Positions 7,619-14,688 are shown, counted from the stretch's first letter. The stretch is DNA of 21,968 nt from Yinghuangia elevatio (GCF_040649515.1 NZ_JBEZFP010000151.1:1-21968); one strand, 5' to 3'. Notes: generated by a model not told the origin, from the sequence alone. Numbers and translations: made by a program.

Positions 7619-7915
7619 TCACCGCACCGCTCCGCGCTCGTTGTCGGCCGCTCTCACCGCCCGGTGGCCTGCCACGCGGATATGCAGAGTCCGCTCAGGC
7701 CGGTGAGGGCGGCGACGGACGGCAGGGGCCAGCGGGCGCGACACGCAGATGCGCGCGTCGTGTTCGTCCAGCACCTTGTCCGCCTGGTCCGCGCGTTGCA
7801 GCAGCAGCGCCAAGTCGCCTCGCGTCGTGGCGAAGCCGACGTCGACGCTGCGCCGCAGTTCGGCCAACTCCAGTGCCACTGAAGCCGGGTCGTGGGTCTC
7901 GGTACTTCGTGTCAT
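7619..7915 (-). CDS. Small coiled-coil phage-like protein, 3' end apparently frameshifted
   Basis: The first ~55 residues, with LELAELRRSVDVGFATTRGD and LLLQRADQADKVLDEHDARI, form an amphipathic coiled coil like those of small proteins near phage tail and holin genes. After DARI the frame turns into an Arg/Pro/His-rich tail. In another frame of the same bases a membrane-like segment (WPLPSVAALTGLSGLCISAW) reads to a TGA at 7654-7656, so the gene probably lost its natural end by an indel near 7735-7750. The start is ATG at 7915 (7 nt after GGGAGG) or the adjacent ATG at 7918. Both overlap the stop of the preceding gene, implying translational coupling. The exact function is not recognisable. 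Confidence 0.6.
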   Translation of the reverse strand: MTRSTETHDPASVALELAELRRSVDVGFATTRGDLALLLQRADQADKVLDEHDARICVSRPLAPAVRRRPHRPERTLHIRVAGHRAVRAADNERGAVR

Positions 7916-8184
7916 CATGCGGCCTCCCCGGGTACCGGATCCGCCTCGTCGGGCCCCTCTTCGACGGCACTGTGCTCCGGCGCCGTGTCGGGAATCGTGT
8001 CGGGAATCGGGTCGCGGATCAGACCGAAGATCAGACCGAAGATCAGACCGAGGATCGGGTCGAGGACGGTCTCCGGGGTTCCGGTCAGCGAGTCGCGGCC
8101 CGTGGCCGCCGGCGGGACGGCTCTGGGGCCGGGGCCGTCGGCGGACTCCGCGTACCGGACGTCGCGTTGCATGGGAATGATCAT
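7915..8184 (-). CDS. Small protein with tetrapeptide repeats (89 aa), phage-like block
   Basis: ATG at 8184 is preceded by a strong AGGAGG with 8-nt spacing; longer upstream frames lack this. Residues ~40-67 consist of seven tetrapeptide units written by consecutive 12-bp DNA repeats: VLDP, ILGL, IFGL, IFGL, IRDP, IPDT, IPDT. The central part is hydrophobic (PILGLIFGLIFGLI) and could insert in a membrane or form an amphipathic strand. The N-terminus is Arg/Pro-rich and the C-terminus acidic (HSAVEEGPDEADPV). It lies 91 bp after the tail-like gene and overlaps the next start in a TGATG junction, so it is probably co-transcribed. No family is recognised. A small tail accessory or membrane peptide is possible but is inference. 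Confidence 0.62.
   Translation of the reverse strand: MIIPMQRDVRYAESADGPGPRAVPPAATGRDSLTGTPETVLDPILGLIFGLIFGLIRDPIPDTIPDTAPEHSAVEEGPDEADPVPGEAA
7985..8068 (-). repeat. Seven in-frame 12-bp tandem repeats inside a coding sequence
   Basis: On the plus strand the units begin at 7985, 7997, 8009, 8021, 8033, 8045 and 8057. Units 1 and 2 (GTGTCGGGAATC) are identical, units 4 and 5 (AGACCGAAGATC) are identical, and unit 6 differs from them at one base. The 12-bp period keeps the frame and makes a tetrapeptide repeat. Confidence 0.85.
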
Positions 8185-8275
8185 GGTGGCGGCCTCCTGT
8201 CGGTTGGATGAGCCGCTCCGGCCGGGCCGGTCGGACGGCTTGGTGCGCTCGAAGTCGCTTGGTGGAAGCGGTCGT

Positions 8276-9421
8276 TCAGCCACTCGGCACCGGTACGGGA
8301 ACGACTGTCGTGGCCGGCGCCTCGGCGGCCGCGCCGAGTGTCAGCCGGACGGTTTCCGGGGTCCCGGGGGCGGGTGTCTCGACCGCAACACCGACGACCC
8401 GCAGGCGCCGCTCTGGGCCGCATTCGTTCGGGCGCCTGTCGAGGCGTAGCCGGACATGACGACCCATCAGCGACGGGGCGGTGCGCGGGTCCAGGCGTAC
8501 CGTCGCGTCGAGCGCGGCGGGTGCGTGCCAGGCGGCGCGCAGGGCGTCCTGCGCCTCGGCGTCGAGGGCCTCGCGTCGCCCGCACTCCGGGGCGTCCGAG
8601 GCGCCGTCCAGGCGCGGCCAGGTGAGGTCGGCGTCCGCCGGGTGCAGGACGTCGGTGATCTCCCAGACGTGCGACATGAGGCGCCCCGCACCGCCGGTCC
8701 GGGAGCCGCGGCTTCGCCACATCGTGGCCTTGCGTGTGCCGTCGTGTGTGTACGCGTACCCGAGCACCGCCCCCGGTCCGTCCAGCGCGAGGTCGGGCAA
8801 CTCGGGGGCCAGCACCGGGTAACCGAGGTCGAGCCGCTTGCTGCGGTATCCGGTCACCGGCTCGCGGGTGCTCGCGATATGCCACTCGAACCCGTCGCGG
8901 CGGTCGGCCAGTTGCCGCAGCGCCTCGCCGATGCGCATCAGGTCGAAGTCGGCGTGTCGGGCACGCCGTTGCACACCTGACATGACGGTGTCGGAGGTGG
9001 TGATGCCGATGTGGCTGTTCGGCTGGGCCTGGGCCTGTTCGACCAACTCCCGGGCCAGCACCAGTTGGTCGACGGCCGTGTCGCTCTCCTTGCCGGCGTA
9101 CAGGATCCGGTGGTCGAGGTAGCTGTCCCAGGTGGCGGCGACGACCTTCAGGGCGTCGCCCGCGAGTCCGCTGTGCCGGGTCGTACGCCAGACCACGCCG
9201 CCCCACCAGATGTCACCGCCGCGCTGTACCCACACGGCGGTGCGCGCGGGGACGACGGCCTCGGCGCGACCCGCCGCGTCGGTGTCCGGCAGCGCGAAAC
9301 GTCCGGTCAGGGTGCCCCCGCCGCCGATGCGGTCGTCGAACCGCACGTGGTCGAGGGGGAAGGAATCGATGATGTCGTCCGTCCGCAGGTCGCAGAACAG
9401 GGCTCGGAAGGGCGTGGTCAT
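8276..9421 (-). CDS. Siphovirus ReqiPepy6 Gp37-like minor tail protein
   Basis: This is a 381-residue protein beginning MTTPFRALFCDLRTDDIIDS. The N-terminal pattern, strands then 'IGGGGTLTGRFALPD', 'RTAVWVQRGGDIWWGGVVWR' and 'LKVVAATWDSYLDHRIL', matches the Gp37-like minor tail family of actinobacterial siphoviruses as I remember it. In those phages the protein sits at the tail tip baseplate. The middle holds helical QLVLARELVEQAQ, and the C-terminus is strand-rich. The start is the ATG at 9421, with GAAGG 10 nt upstream; a longer frame to 9658 would translate a low-complexity Pro repeat and is not favoured. It heads the second half of the leftward block, after a terminator at 9630-9668. No other tail, capsid or packaging gene of a full phage is visible. 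Confidence 0.75.
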   Translation of the reverse strand: MTTPFRALFCDLRTDDIIDSFPLDHVRFDDRIGGGGTLTGRFALPDTDAAGRAEAVVPARTAVWVQRGGDIWWGGVVWRTTRHSGLAGDALKVVAATWDSYLDHRILYAGKESDTAVDQLVLARELVEQAQAQPNSHIGITTSDTVMSGVQRRARHADFDLMRIGEALRQLADRRDGFEWHIASTREPVTGYRSKRLDLGYPVLAPELPDLALDGPGAVLGYAYTHDGTRKATMWRSRGSRTGGAGRLMSHVWEITDVLHPADADLTWPRLDGASDAPECGRREALDAEAQDALRAAWHAPAALDATVRLDPRTAPSLMGRHVRLRLDRRPNECGPERRLRVVGVAVETPAPGTPETVRLTLGAAAEAPATTVVPVPVPSG

Positions 9422-9488
9422 GGGTCTGTCGCCTTCTGGTGGGGAGGGCTGTGCGGAACGCGGAACGGCCCGCCGACACGGGGTCGAC

Positions 9489-9585
9489 GGGCCGTTCATC
9501 AGCGGGCCGTTCTCGGGCGGGCCCTTCGAGGTCGGGCCGTCCGGGAGCGCGCCTTTCGGGAGGGGCCGTTCGGGAGGGGCCGCTC
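9489..9585 (-). repeat. Seven copies of a GGGCCGTTC-type 9-mer at 14-15 bp spacing
   Basis: Copies lie at 9489, 9504, 9519, 9534, 9549, 9563 and 9577. Three are exact GGGCCGTTC (9489, 9504, 9563) and the others differ by one to three bases. The array lies between the terminator at 9630-9668 and the start of the tail-like gene, so it would be in the upstream region or 5' leader of that gene. Confidence 0.7.
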
Positions 9586-9629
9586 GGGGAGTCGGCGCGG
9601 GCCGCAACTCCCTTGCGGGACAAGCAAAA

Positions 9630-9668
9630 CGGCGAAGCGATGCCCCCTCGGTGGGCACAGCTTCGCCG
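9630..9668 (-). terminator. Intrinsic terminator after the MerR-like HTH gene
   Basis: CGGCGAAGC (9630-9638) pairs with GCTTCGCCG (9660-9668), and TGCCC pairs with GGGCA inside. Read leftward, the hairpin is followed by GTTTTGCTTG, a clear T-tract. It ends the three-gene unit starting at 11152 and separates it from the tail-like gene. Confidence 0.8.
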
Positions 9669-9715
9669 CTGCCTCAAGTGTGATCGATCGCCGCTGGATT
9701 CGCAAGTTTGTTCGA

Positions 9716-9967
9716 CTAAGGCACTCGAACGGAGTCCCTCGTCCGGCGGTGCACGGCGCGCTCCGCACGGAACACGTCCTCCAGTCGGAAGAGGTTCTCC
9801 CGGCCCCGCCTGCCCGCCGGGGCCAGGTGCCCCAACTGCACCCATTTCCTGATCGTCGCCGGTACCACTTGAACCTCCGGGGCGGCCTCACCGGCCGTCA
9901 GGAGGACCGGCGTCGCCGCACCGGCACGCGGACGGCCCGCCGCGCTCGCCCCGTCCCACCCGATCAC
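9716..9967 (-). CDS. MerR-like / HTH_17-type helix-turn-helix protein (83 aa)
   Basis: Residues ~22-70 read LLTAGEAAPEVQVVPATIRK then WVQLGHLAPAGRRGRENLFR, a winged helix-turn-helix of the excisionase/MerR kind: the segment before 'TIRKW' forms the recognition helix and RGRENLFRLEDV the wing. It would bind DNA and act as a local regulator or excisionase-like factor. The GTG start at 9967 overlaps the TGA of the preceding gene in a GTGA junction, and GAGG lies 7 nt before it, so translation is coupled. The short basic C-terminus (RAVHRRTRDSVRVP) ends before the terminator at 9668. No catalytic or effector domain is present. Confidence 0.8.
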   Translation of the reverse strand: MIGWDGASAAGRPRAGAATPVLLTAGEAAPEVQVVPATIRKWVQLGHLAPAGRRGRENLFRLEDVFRAERAVHRRTRDSVRVP

Positions 9968-10755
9968 GCCGCCACCTCCGCGAGGTCGTCCACGGTGCAC
10001 CCGACCAGGACGGCCAACTCGGCCCACTCCGCCCGCTCCCAGCGGTGCCGCGCCCCCGGGACGTGGTGGCACGCGCATCCCTCGTCCTCGCACCGGCACC
10101 CGGGATTGACGCACAGCACGATGTGCCGCGAGGTGAACGCCCGCAACGACACGGAGTCGCACAGCGGGCAGCGCGGACGGATGCGGCGGATCGGCTCGGT
10201 GTCGCCCAGGACACGTGCACACCGGCGGGCCATGCGCCGCAGTTCGGCCAGCACGTGCTCGGCCAGGTCGGCGTCCCGGCCGATCGGATCGAGCAGCCGC
10301 AGTACGCGGACAAGACGCGTGGGTACGTCCGCCGGCCGTGGCGAGGGGAGGCCGAGACGGTCGTGCACGGCCTCCTCCAGTTCGCCGAGGCTCGCGGTGA
10401 TGTCCATGTCGGTGTCGAGAGCCGACAGGCGCAGCGGGGCGCCGCCCGGACCGCCGGGGACGAGCCCGCGCTGCGTGTTCCACAGGGCCGCGGCGCGGTC
10501 CTCGGCCGCCTCGTTGTCGAGGCGAGCGGCGGCCTCGGGCGGGACGGGCGCGACTGCCTGGGCCGAAGCGGCCGAGACCGGGGCCGCGTACGCCGGTCTG
10601 CCGAGTCCGCCGCCCGCTGCCATCTCCTCCCTCAGCTCCGGGAATTGGCGCAGCAGCGAGTCGATGGCTCGGCGGGCGCGCTCGGCGAAGCCGTCGCGGC
10701 GGGGTGGTCGGCGTCGCGGGTTGCGCGGATTTCGCGGTTCGTCGGTACGGGTCAC
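9964..10755 (-). CDS. Uncharacterised protein with C-terminal Cys/His zinc-ribbon-like cluster
   Basis: This is a 263-residue protein. The N-terminus is basic and Pro-rich (RNPRNPRRRPPRRD), followed by helices (ERARRAIDSLLRQFPELREE; LGELEEAVHDRLGL). Residues 195-231 hold Cys196, Cys199, Cys215, Cys220, Cys222, Cys227, Cys229, His230 and His231: two close pairs with a run of Cys, as in zinc-binding domains. AGGAGG lies 5 nt before the GTG start at 10755, which decides against a longer frame to 10860. It is coupled by a 4-nt overlap to the HTH gene. No named family is recognised. Pairing with an HTH protein suggests a nucleic-acid role or regulatory complex, which is inference only. Confidence 0.75.
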   Translation of the reverse strand: MTRTDEPRNPRNPRRRPPRRDGFAERARRAIDSLLRQFPELREEMAAGGGLGRPAYAAPVSAASAQAVAPVPPEAAARLDNEAAEDRAAALWNTQRGLVPGGPGGAPLRLSALDTDMDITASLGELEEAVHDRLGLPSPRPADVPTRLVRVLRLLDPIGRDADLAEHVLAELRRMARRCARVLGDTEPIRRIRPRCPLCDSVSLRAFTSRHIVLCVNPGCRCEDEGCACHHVPGARHRWERAEWAELAVLVGCTVDDLAEVAA

Positions 10756-10864
10756 GGGGTCCTCCTGACGCGGGTGCGGGCGGGGGAGGGGAAGTGCGGC
10801 CGACGCGTGCACGATGCCGGCCGATGCCTGCGCGATGCCTGCTCGGCGCGTGCTCGTCATGTGC

Positions 10865-11152
10865 TCACCGCACGCGGGCGCGGCGCCCCACGGCCATCTG
10901 GAGACGGGTCCATGCCTCGCTCCCGACGACGAGGGTCGTGGTTCCGTCCGCGTGGGCCGTGGCGGCCCGGAGCGATACGAGGAGGCCGTGGAGTGCGGCC
11001 CGCAACTCGGCGTCGGAGCGCGCGGTGCGGCTCAACCGGGCCAGTTCGACGTCCAGTTCCCTGAGCGCGTCGAGGGCGCGGTTCCGCGGGGCGGTGCGAC
11101 CCGTTCTGTCGGACTCCCTGACGGGCTCTGTGCCGGGCTGGGGATTGCTCAT
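10865..11152 (-). CDS. Small helical hypothetical protein (95 aa), first gene of the leftward block
   Basis: The translation runs MSNPQPGTEPVRESDRTGRT, then a helical part (RALDALRELDVELARLSRTA; AELRAALHGLLVSLRAATAH), ending WTRLQMAVGRRARVR. GAAGAG lies 8 nt before the ATG at 11152; a GTG at 11161 is an alternative with a poorer site. Upstream is a palindrome, ATCGAAC-4-GTTCGAT (11182-11199), and the divergent HTH regulator starts at 11338, so this gene is probably controlled there. It is followed by a ~110-bp gap and then the Cys/His protein. No family is recognised. Confidence 0.65.
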   Translation of the reverse strand: MSNPQPGTEPVRESDRTGRTAPRNRALDALRELDVELARLSRTARSDAELRAALHGLLVSLRAATAHADGTTTLVVGSEAWTRLQMAVGRRARVR

Positions 11153-11181
11153 GTCGGACACTCTTCGATCTCGCTCGCAGC

Positions 11182-11199
11182 ATCGAACACTCGTTCGAT
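11182..11199. promoter_or_regulatory. Candidate operator: ATCGAAC-4-GTTCGAT
   Basis: Perfect 7-bp arms surround a 4-nt centre between two divergent genes. A further half-site, TTCGAT, lies at 11164-11169, closer to the leftward start. The adjacent HTH regulator at 11338 is the obvious candidate binder, though this is not shown by the sequence. Confidence 0.5.
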
Positions 11200-11221
11200 C
11201 GCGGCACCACGTTAGCGGTCT

Positions 11222-11261
11222 GCGTACAACCTGTCCACGCAATGCGTACCGTGTGGCGTAC
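11222..11261. repeat. Three direct GCGTAC repeats upstream of the HTH regulator gene
   Basis: GCGTAC occurs at 11222-11227, 11244-11249 and 11256-11261, within the 185-bp divergent intergenic region. Spacings are 22 and 12 bp. TACGCT at 11280-11285 could be a -10 box for the rightward gene, so the repeats would sit in its upstream promoter region. Confidence 0.35.
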
Positions 11262-11337
11262 ACCGTCGTAGCGGACGGGTACGCTGCGTGTCGGCAGGTG
11301 GCGCACAACGGGGCGCGGCATCCGGGGAACGGGAGCG

Positions 11338-11769
11338 ATGGACCGGCTCAAGCAGCTCGTCGAGGGCTGGATCGACGCGGAACCGGGGCGCAACGCCCGG
11401 CGCCTCGCCGACGCCGCGGGCGTCAGCCGCACCACGGTCTACTCACTGCTGAGTCGGACCCAGCAGTCCCGGCGCATGGTCGAACGCGCCACGCTGGAAG
11501 CCCTCGCGGCCGGCATGGGCATGCATCCGAACCTCCTCATCGAGGCCGCGCGCGACGACGCCGGCTACTGGACCGAGGACGTGCGCGCCGCGACCAGCCC
11601 GCGCGTCCGCGCGCTCCAAGCCGCACTCGACGACCTGACCGAGGCCGAGGCGGAAGAGGTCGCCGAGGTCGCGGAAGTGGTGCTGCGCCGGGTGCTGGCA
11701 CGCCGCGCCGCCGCGGGGCAGTTGCCGCTCGGCGGCGTACCGGACCAGCGCTCGGGATCGGGCGTCTGA
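11338..11769 (+). CDS. Helix-turn-helix transcriptional regulator (XRE-like, 143 aa)
   Basis: The N-terminal helix-turn-helix at about 19-40 (NARRLADAAGVSRTTVYSLL) is followed by a second DNA-contact region and then helices ending LPLGGVPDQRSGSGV. The long amphipathic Glu/Ala/Val helix at about 95-125 (DDLTEAEAEEVAEVAEVVLR) may dimerise. Single-domain regulators like this control phage or accessory genes. It is divergent from the leftward block, across a region holding ATCGAAC-4-GTTCGAT and GCGTAC repeats, so autoregulation and control of the block are likely inferences. GGGAG lies 2 nt before the ATG and GGGG 10 nt before it, so the start is moderately supported. No effector domain is visible. 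Confidence 0.8.
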   Translation: MDRLKQLVEGWIDAEPGRNARRLADAAGVSRTTVYSLLSRTQQSRRMVERATLEALAAGMGMHPNLLIEAARDDAGYWTEDVRAATSPRVRALQAALDDLTEAEAEEVAEVAEVVLRRVLARRAAAGQLPLGGVPDQRSGSGV

Positions 11770-11858
11770 CCCCCCTCCGCGCGCTGCCGAACGGGGGTGC
11801 GCCGCGCCGGAAGCGGGCCCGACGACGCGGCTCCGTGTTCAACCGGAACCCGGCCCTA

Positions 11859-11864
11859 TAGATT
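11859..11864 (+). promoter_or_regulatory. -10 element (TAGATT) for leaderless nadD
   Basis: TAGATT, within TATAGATT, lies 8 nt before the nadD ATG at 11873. No Shine-Dalgarno sequence lies between them, so transcription and translation probably start together. Confidence 0.5.
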
Positions 11865-11872
11865 GGCCGCCC

Positions 11873-12487
11873 ATGGACGATGGCACGGCACAGCGCAACA
11901 GACGCGTGGGCGTCATGGGCGGCACCTTCGACCCCATCCACCACGGCCACCTCGTGGCCGCGAGCGAGGTCGCGGGCCTGTTCGAACTCGACGAGGTCGT
12001 CTTCGTGCCCACCGGCGAGCCGTGGCAGAAGAGCGGGCGCGAGGTCTCCCCCGCCGAGGACCGGTACCTCATGACCGTCATCGCCACCGCGTCCAACCCG
12101 CGCTTCTCGGTCAGCCGCGTCGACATCGACAGGCCGGGCCAGACGTACACCGTGGACACCCTCAAGGACCTGCGCAGTGCGTCGGGCGAGGGCACGGAGC
12201 TGTTCTTCATCACCGGTGCCGACGCCCTCGCGCAGATCTTCTCCTGGCGCAACGCCGGGGAACTGTTCGAGCTCGCGCACTTCATCGGTTGCACCCGGCC
12301 CGGCCACACGTTGTCCGACCCCGGATTCCCGGACGGCGGCATCAGCCTGGTCGAGGTGCCCGCACTGGCCATCTCGTCGACCGACATCCGGCGCCGTCAG
12401 CAGGACGGCGAACCGGTGTGGTACCTGGTGCCGGACGGGGTCGTGCAATACATCAGCAAGCGAGGGCTGTACCGAGGGGCGACGTGA
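11873..12487 (+). CDS. nadD: Nicotinate mononucleotide adenylyltransferase (NadD)
   Basis: This 204-residue protein has the expected length. NadD transfers AMP from ATP to nicotinate mononucleotide, giving deamido-NAD in NAD synthesis. GGTFDPIHHGH at 16-26 is the nucleotidyltransferase signature with the H/TxxH motif, and ISSTDIRRR at 167-175 is the second ATP-binding motif. FVPTGEPWQK (~44-53) and FFITGADAL (~116-124) are also typical. The start is taken at the ATG just after a TAGATT box; MDDGTAQRNRR precedes the first strand. Its stop overlaps the GTG of the LCP gene in a GTGA junction, so the two are translationally coupled. Confidence 0.96.
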   Translation: MDDGTAQRNRRVGVMGGTFDPIHHGHLVAASEVAGLFELDEVVFVPTGEPWQKSGREVSPAEDRYLMTVIATASNPRFSVSRVDIDRPGQTYTVDTLKDLRSASGEGTELFFITGADALAQIFSWRNAGELFELAHFIGCTRPGHTLSDPGFPDGGISLVEVPALAISSTDIRRRQQDGEPVWYLVPDGVVQYISKRGLYRGAT

Positions 12488-14679
12488 CCGGATCGGGCGA
12501 ACGGCGTGACGGACGGCCGTACGAGGGCCATCGGGACGGCGACCCCGGGTACGACCCGGAGGCCTACCCCGCGGGCCCGTACGGCGGGTACGACCCGGGG
12601 CAGGACCCGGGCTACGGCCAGGGGTACGCACCCGATCCGGCCTACGGCTACGACCCGCGGCAGCAAGGCGGTCCGCAGGGCCACCAGCAACCGGGGCAGC
12701 ACCGAGGGCAGCAGCAAGGCGGCCAGTACGGCGGGCAGTTCGGGCAGGACCAGGGCGCCGCGCCGGGCTACCCGGGCCCGTACGAGTCGAGCGCGTACGA
12801 GACCCCCGCGTACGACGCGCAGTCCTACGAGAGTCCCGCCTACGAGACCCCGAACTACGGTTCGCCGCAGTACGGCGCTCCCGGCACCGACTCCGGCGGA
12901 TACGCGTCCGGCGGCTACGAGGCCGTGGGCTACGAGCAGTCCGCCTACGGCTACGACCCGGGCGCCCAGCCCGGAAGCGGGTACGGCGGCTCCGGCTCGT
13001 ACGGCGCCGTCCCGCCGCCCGCTCAAGCTCCCTCCGCCGAGTACGACTCCGGCGCGTATGCCGCCTACGACGGCCAGACCTACCCGCAGTCCGCCCCCGA
13101 GCGCGCCACCGGCGCCGGCGCGGCAGGCGGCGCGGCCGCCGAGCCCCGGGTGCGGCGTACCGGATCCACGAACCCGACCGGGGCGACCAGCACGACCGGT
13201 TCGTTCCGCGTGCAGGTCCCCACACCCGCGCAGCCCGGCGAGATGCCCGCCCGGCCGAGCCGTCCCGCCGGACGCCCTGCCCCGCAGGCCCCCGAGAGCC
13301 CGCCGATCCCCGGGCAGCAGGGTTCGGGGCAGCAGAGTCCGGGGCAACCGGGCCCGCGGCCGTCGGGCTCCCGGCGGCCCGGGCCGCCCCGCCCCGGCAC
13401 CCAGGGCGGCCCGACCTCCGGCCGACCCGGGCCCAACCGTGAGCGCGTCGGCTACGCGGCCGACGAGTTCGACTTCGTCGACGACGACGCCGAAGAGTCC
13501 GAAGACGTCATCGACTGGCTGAAGTTCGCCGAGACCCGGTCGGAGCGCCGCGACGAGCGGCGCCGCCAACTGCGGAACCGCGCCGTCGCGGTGGTGGCCG
13601 CGCTCGTGGTGGTGGCGGCCGGCGTGGGCGGCTACTTCGCGTACGACAAGTGGTGGGGCGGCGACTCCAAGCAGGCCGCGCAGGCGACCGGCGGAGCGGT
13701 GCTCATACAGCTACGCGGGACCGACGGAACGACCACCGCCAGCGCGGTACTTGCCGACGACCCGGTGCGCGGCAGCGCGTCGATGATGACCGTCGCGTCG
13801 GTGACCATCGTCAACACCGCGGGCGCCGGGCCCATGCCGATCGCCGACGTCATGGTCAACGACGGCGCAGGGGCCTCGCGTGACGCGCTCGCGCAGCTCA
13901 TGGGCGTGAAGCTGAACGGTTCGTGGGTGGTCAGCGAGCCGGTTCTGCAGGGGCTGGTCGACATGGTCGGCGGCATCGAACTCACCGCCGACGCCGAGGT
14001 CAAAAGCCCCGACGGTGCGGTGCTGCTGCCGGCCGGGCCGTCCGCCAACGTCCGCGGCAACGCGGCGCGCGCGTACGCCGCCCTGCGCATCACCGGCGAG
14101 CCGCCGACGCGCGGGGCCGAACGGTTCGGCCGCGTCCTCCAAGGCGTGCTCAAGGTGCTGCCCAACGACCCGGGCTACGTCGCCGACGTGCTGCGCAACC
14201 TCGCCAACATCGCCGACCCGTCGCTGCCCGACGACCGCCTCGCCGCGGTGCTGACGTCGATGGCCAAGGCGGTGCAGGCGCAGAAGTTCAAGTCCGCCGA
14301 CCTGCCGGTGCGTCCCGACGGCATCCTCGACGTCGCCGCGGCCGGGCCGGTCGTCAAGGACCTGCTGGGCGGCAGCGTGCAGGTGGCCAAGGCCGACGGG
14401 CCCGCGCGCGTCATGATCACCGACGCCAGCGGCAAGTCCGGCGCGCAGGAGGCCGCCCGGATCAAGGTCGTGAACGCGGGCTACTCCTACGTGCCCGGCG
14501 GGGCCGTCGAGCCCAAGGCCCGGCCGGCGTCGACCGTCCAGTACTCCGACGACGCGCGCCGCGAGGCGGCGGTGCAGACGGCGCTCACGATCGGCCTGAC
14601 GGAGGCGGTCGTGCAGAAGATCGACGGCGAGATGCTGGCCGACGTCGTGGTCACCCTCGGCCAGGACTTCAAGCCGTAG
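12484..14679 (+). CDS. LCP (LytR-CpsA-Psr) family cell-wall protein with disordered N-terminus
   Basis: This is a 731-residue protein. Residues 1 to ~315 are cytoplasmic, disordered, rich in Gly/Tyr/Pro/Gln with many YDP/YE(T/S)PAY repeats. A conserved acidic-to-basic stretch at ~323-366 (DEFDFVDDDAEES, VIDWLKFAETRSERR) comes before a membrane helix at ~367-387. Outside lie the LCP-like domain (~405-600) and a LytR_C-type domain (~658-731, from IKVVNAG). LCP proteins transfer glycopolymers to peptidoglycan. The domain keeps Asp414 and R543/R547/R550, but the usual second Arg-x-Asp is not apparent. By position it matches S. coelicolor PdtA (SCO2578), required for proper sporulation, as I recall. 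GAGG lies 6 nt before the GTG, which overlaps the nadD stop. Confidence 0.85.
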   Translation: MTGSGERRDGRPYEGHRDGDPGYDPEAYPAGPYGGYDPGQDPGYGQGYAPDPAYGYDPRQQGGPQGHQQPGQHRGQQQGGQYGGQFGQDQGAAPGYPGPYESSAYETPAYDAQSYESPAYETPNYGSPQYGAPGTDSGGYASGGYEAVGYEQSAYGYDPGAQPGSGYGGSGSYGAVPPPAQAPSAEYDSGAYAAYDGQTYPQSAPERATGAGAAGGAAAEPRVRRTGSTNPTGATSTTGSFRVQVPTPAQPGEMPARPSRPAGRPAPQAPESPPIPGQQGSGQQSPGQPGPRPSGSRRPGPPRPGTQGGPTSGRPGPNRERVGYAADEFDFVDDDAEESEDVIDWLKFAETRSERRDERRRQLRNRAVAVVAALVVVAAGVGGYFAYDKWWGGDSKQAAQATGGAVLIQLRGTDGTTTASAVLADDPVRGSASMMTVASVTIVNTAGAGPMPIADVMVNDGAGASRDALAQLMGVKLNGSWVVSEPVLQGLVDMVGGIELTADAEVKSPDGAVLLPAGPSANVRGNAARAYAALRITGEPPTRGAERFGRVLQGVLKVLPNDPGYVADVLRNLANIADPSLPDDRLAAVLTSMAKAVQAQKFKSADLPVRPDGILDVAAAGPVVKDLLGGSVQVAKADGPARVMITDASGKSGAQEAARIKVVNAGYSYVPGGAVEPKARPASTVQYSDDARREAAVQTALTIGLTEAVVQKIDGEMLADVVVTLGQDFKP

Positions 14680-14688
14680 GTCGGACAA

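Noticed and set aside
8276..9658. Longer N-terminus for the tail-like protein
   Set aside because: It would translate the GGGCCGTTC array as Pro-rich repeats and cross the hairpin; the ATG at 9421 has a ribosome binding site and begins the family pattern.
9011..10768. 585-codon plus-strand open frame
   Set aside because: It runs antisense to the tail-like, HTH and Cys/His genes, which have good starts, overlaps and terminators.
9964..10860. Longer N-terminus for the Cys/His protein
   Set aside because: AGGAGG 5 nt before the GTG at 10755 is the clear translation start.
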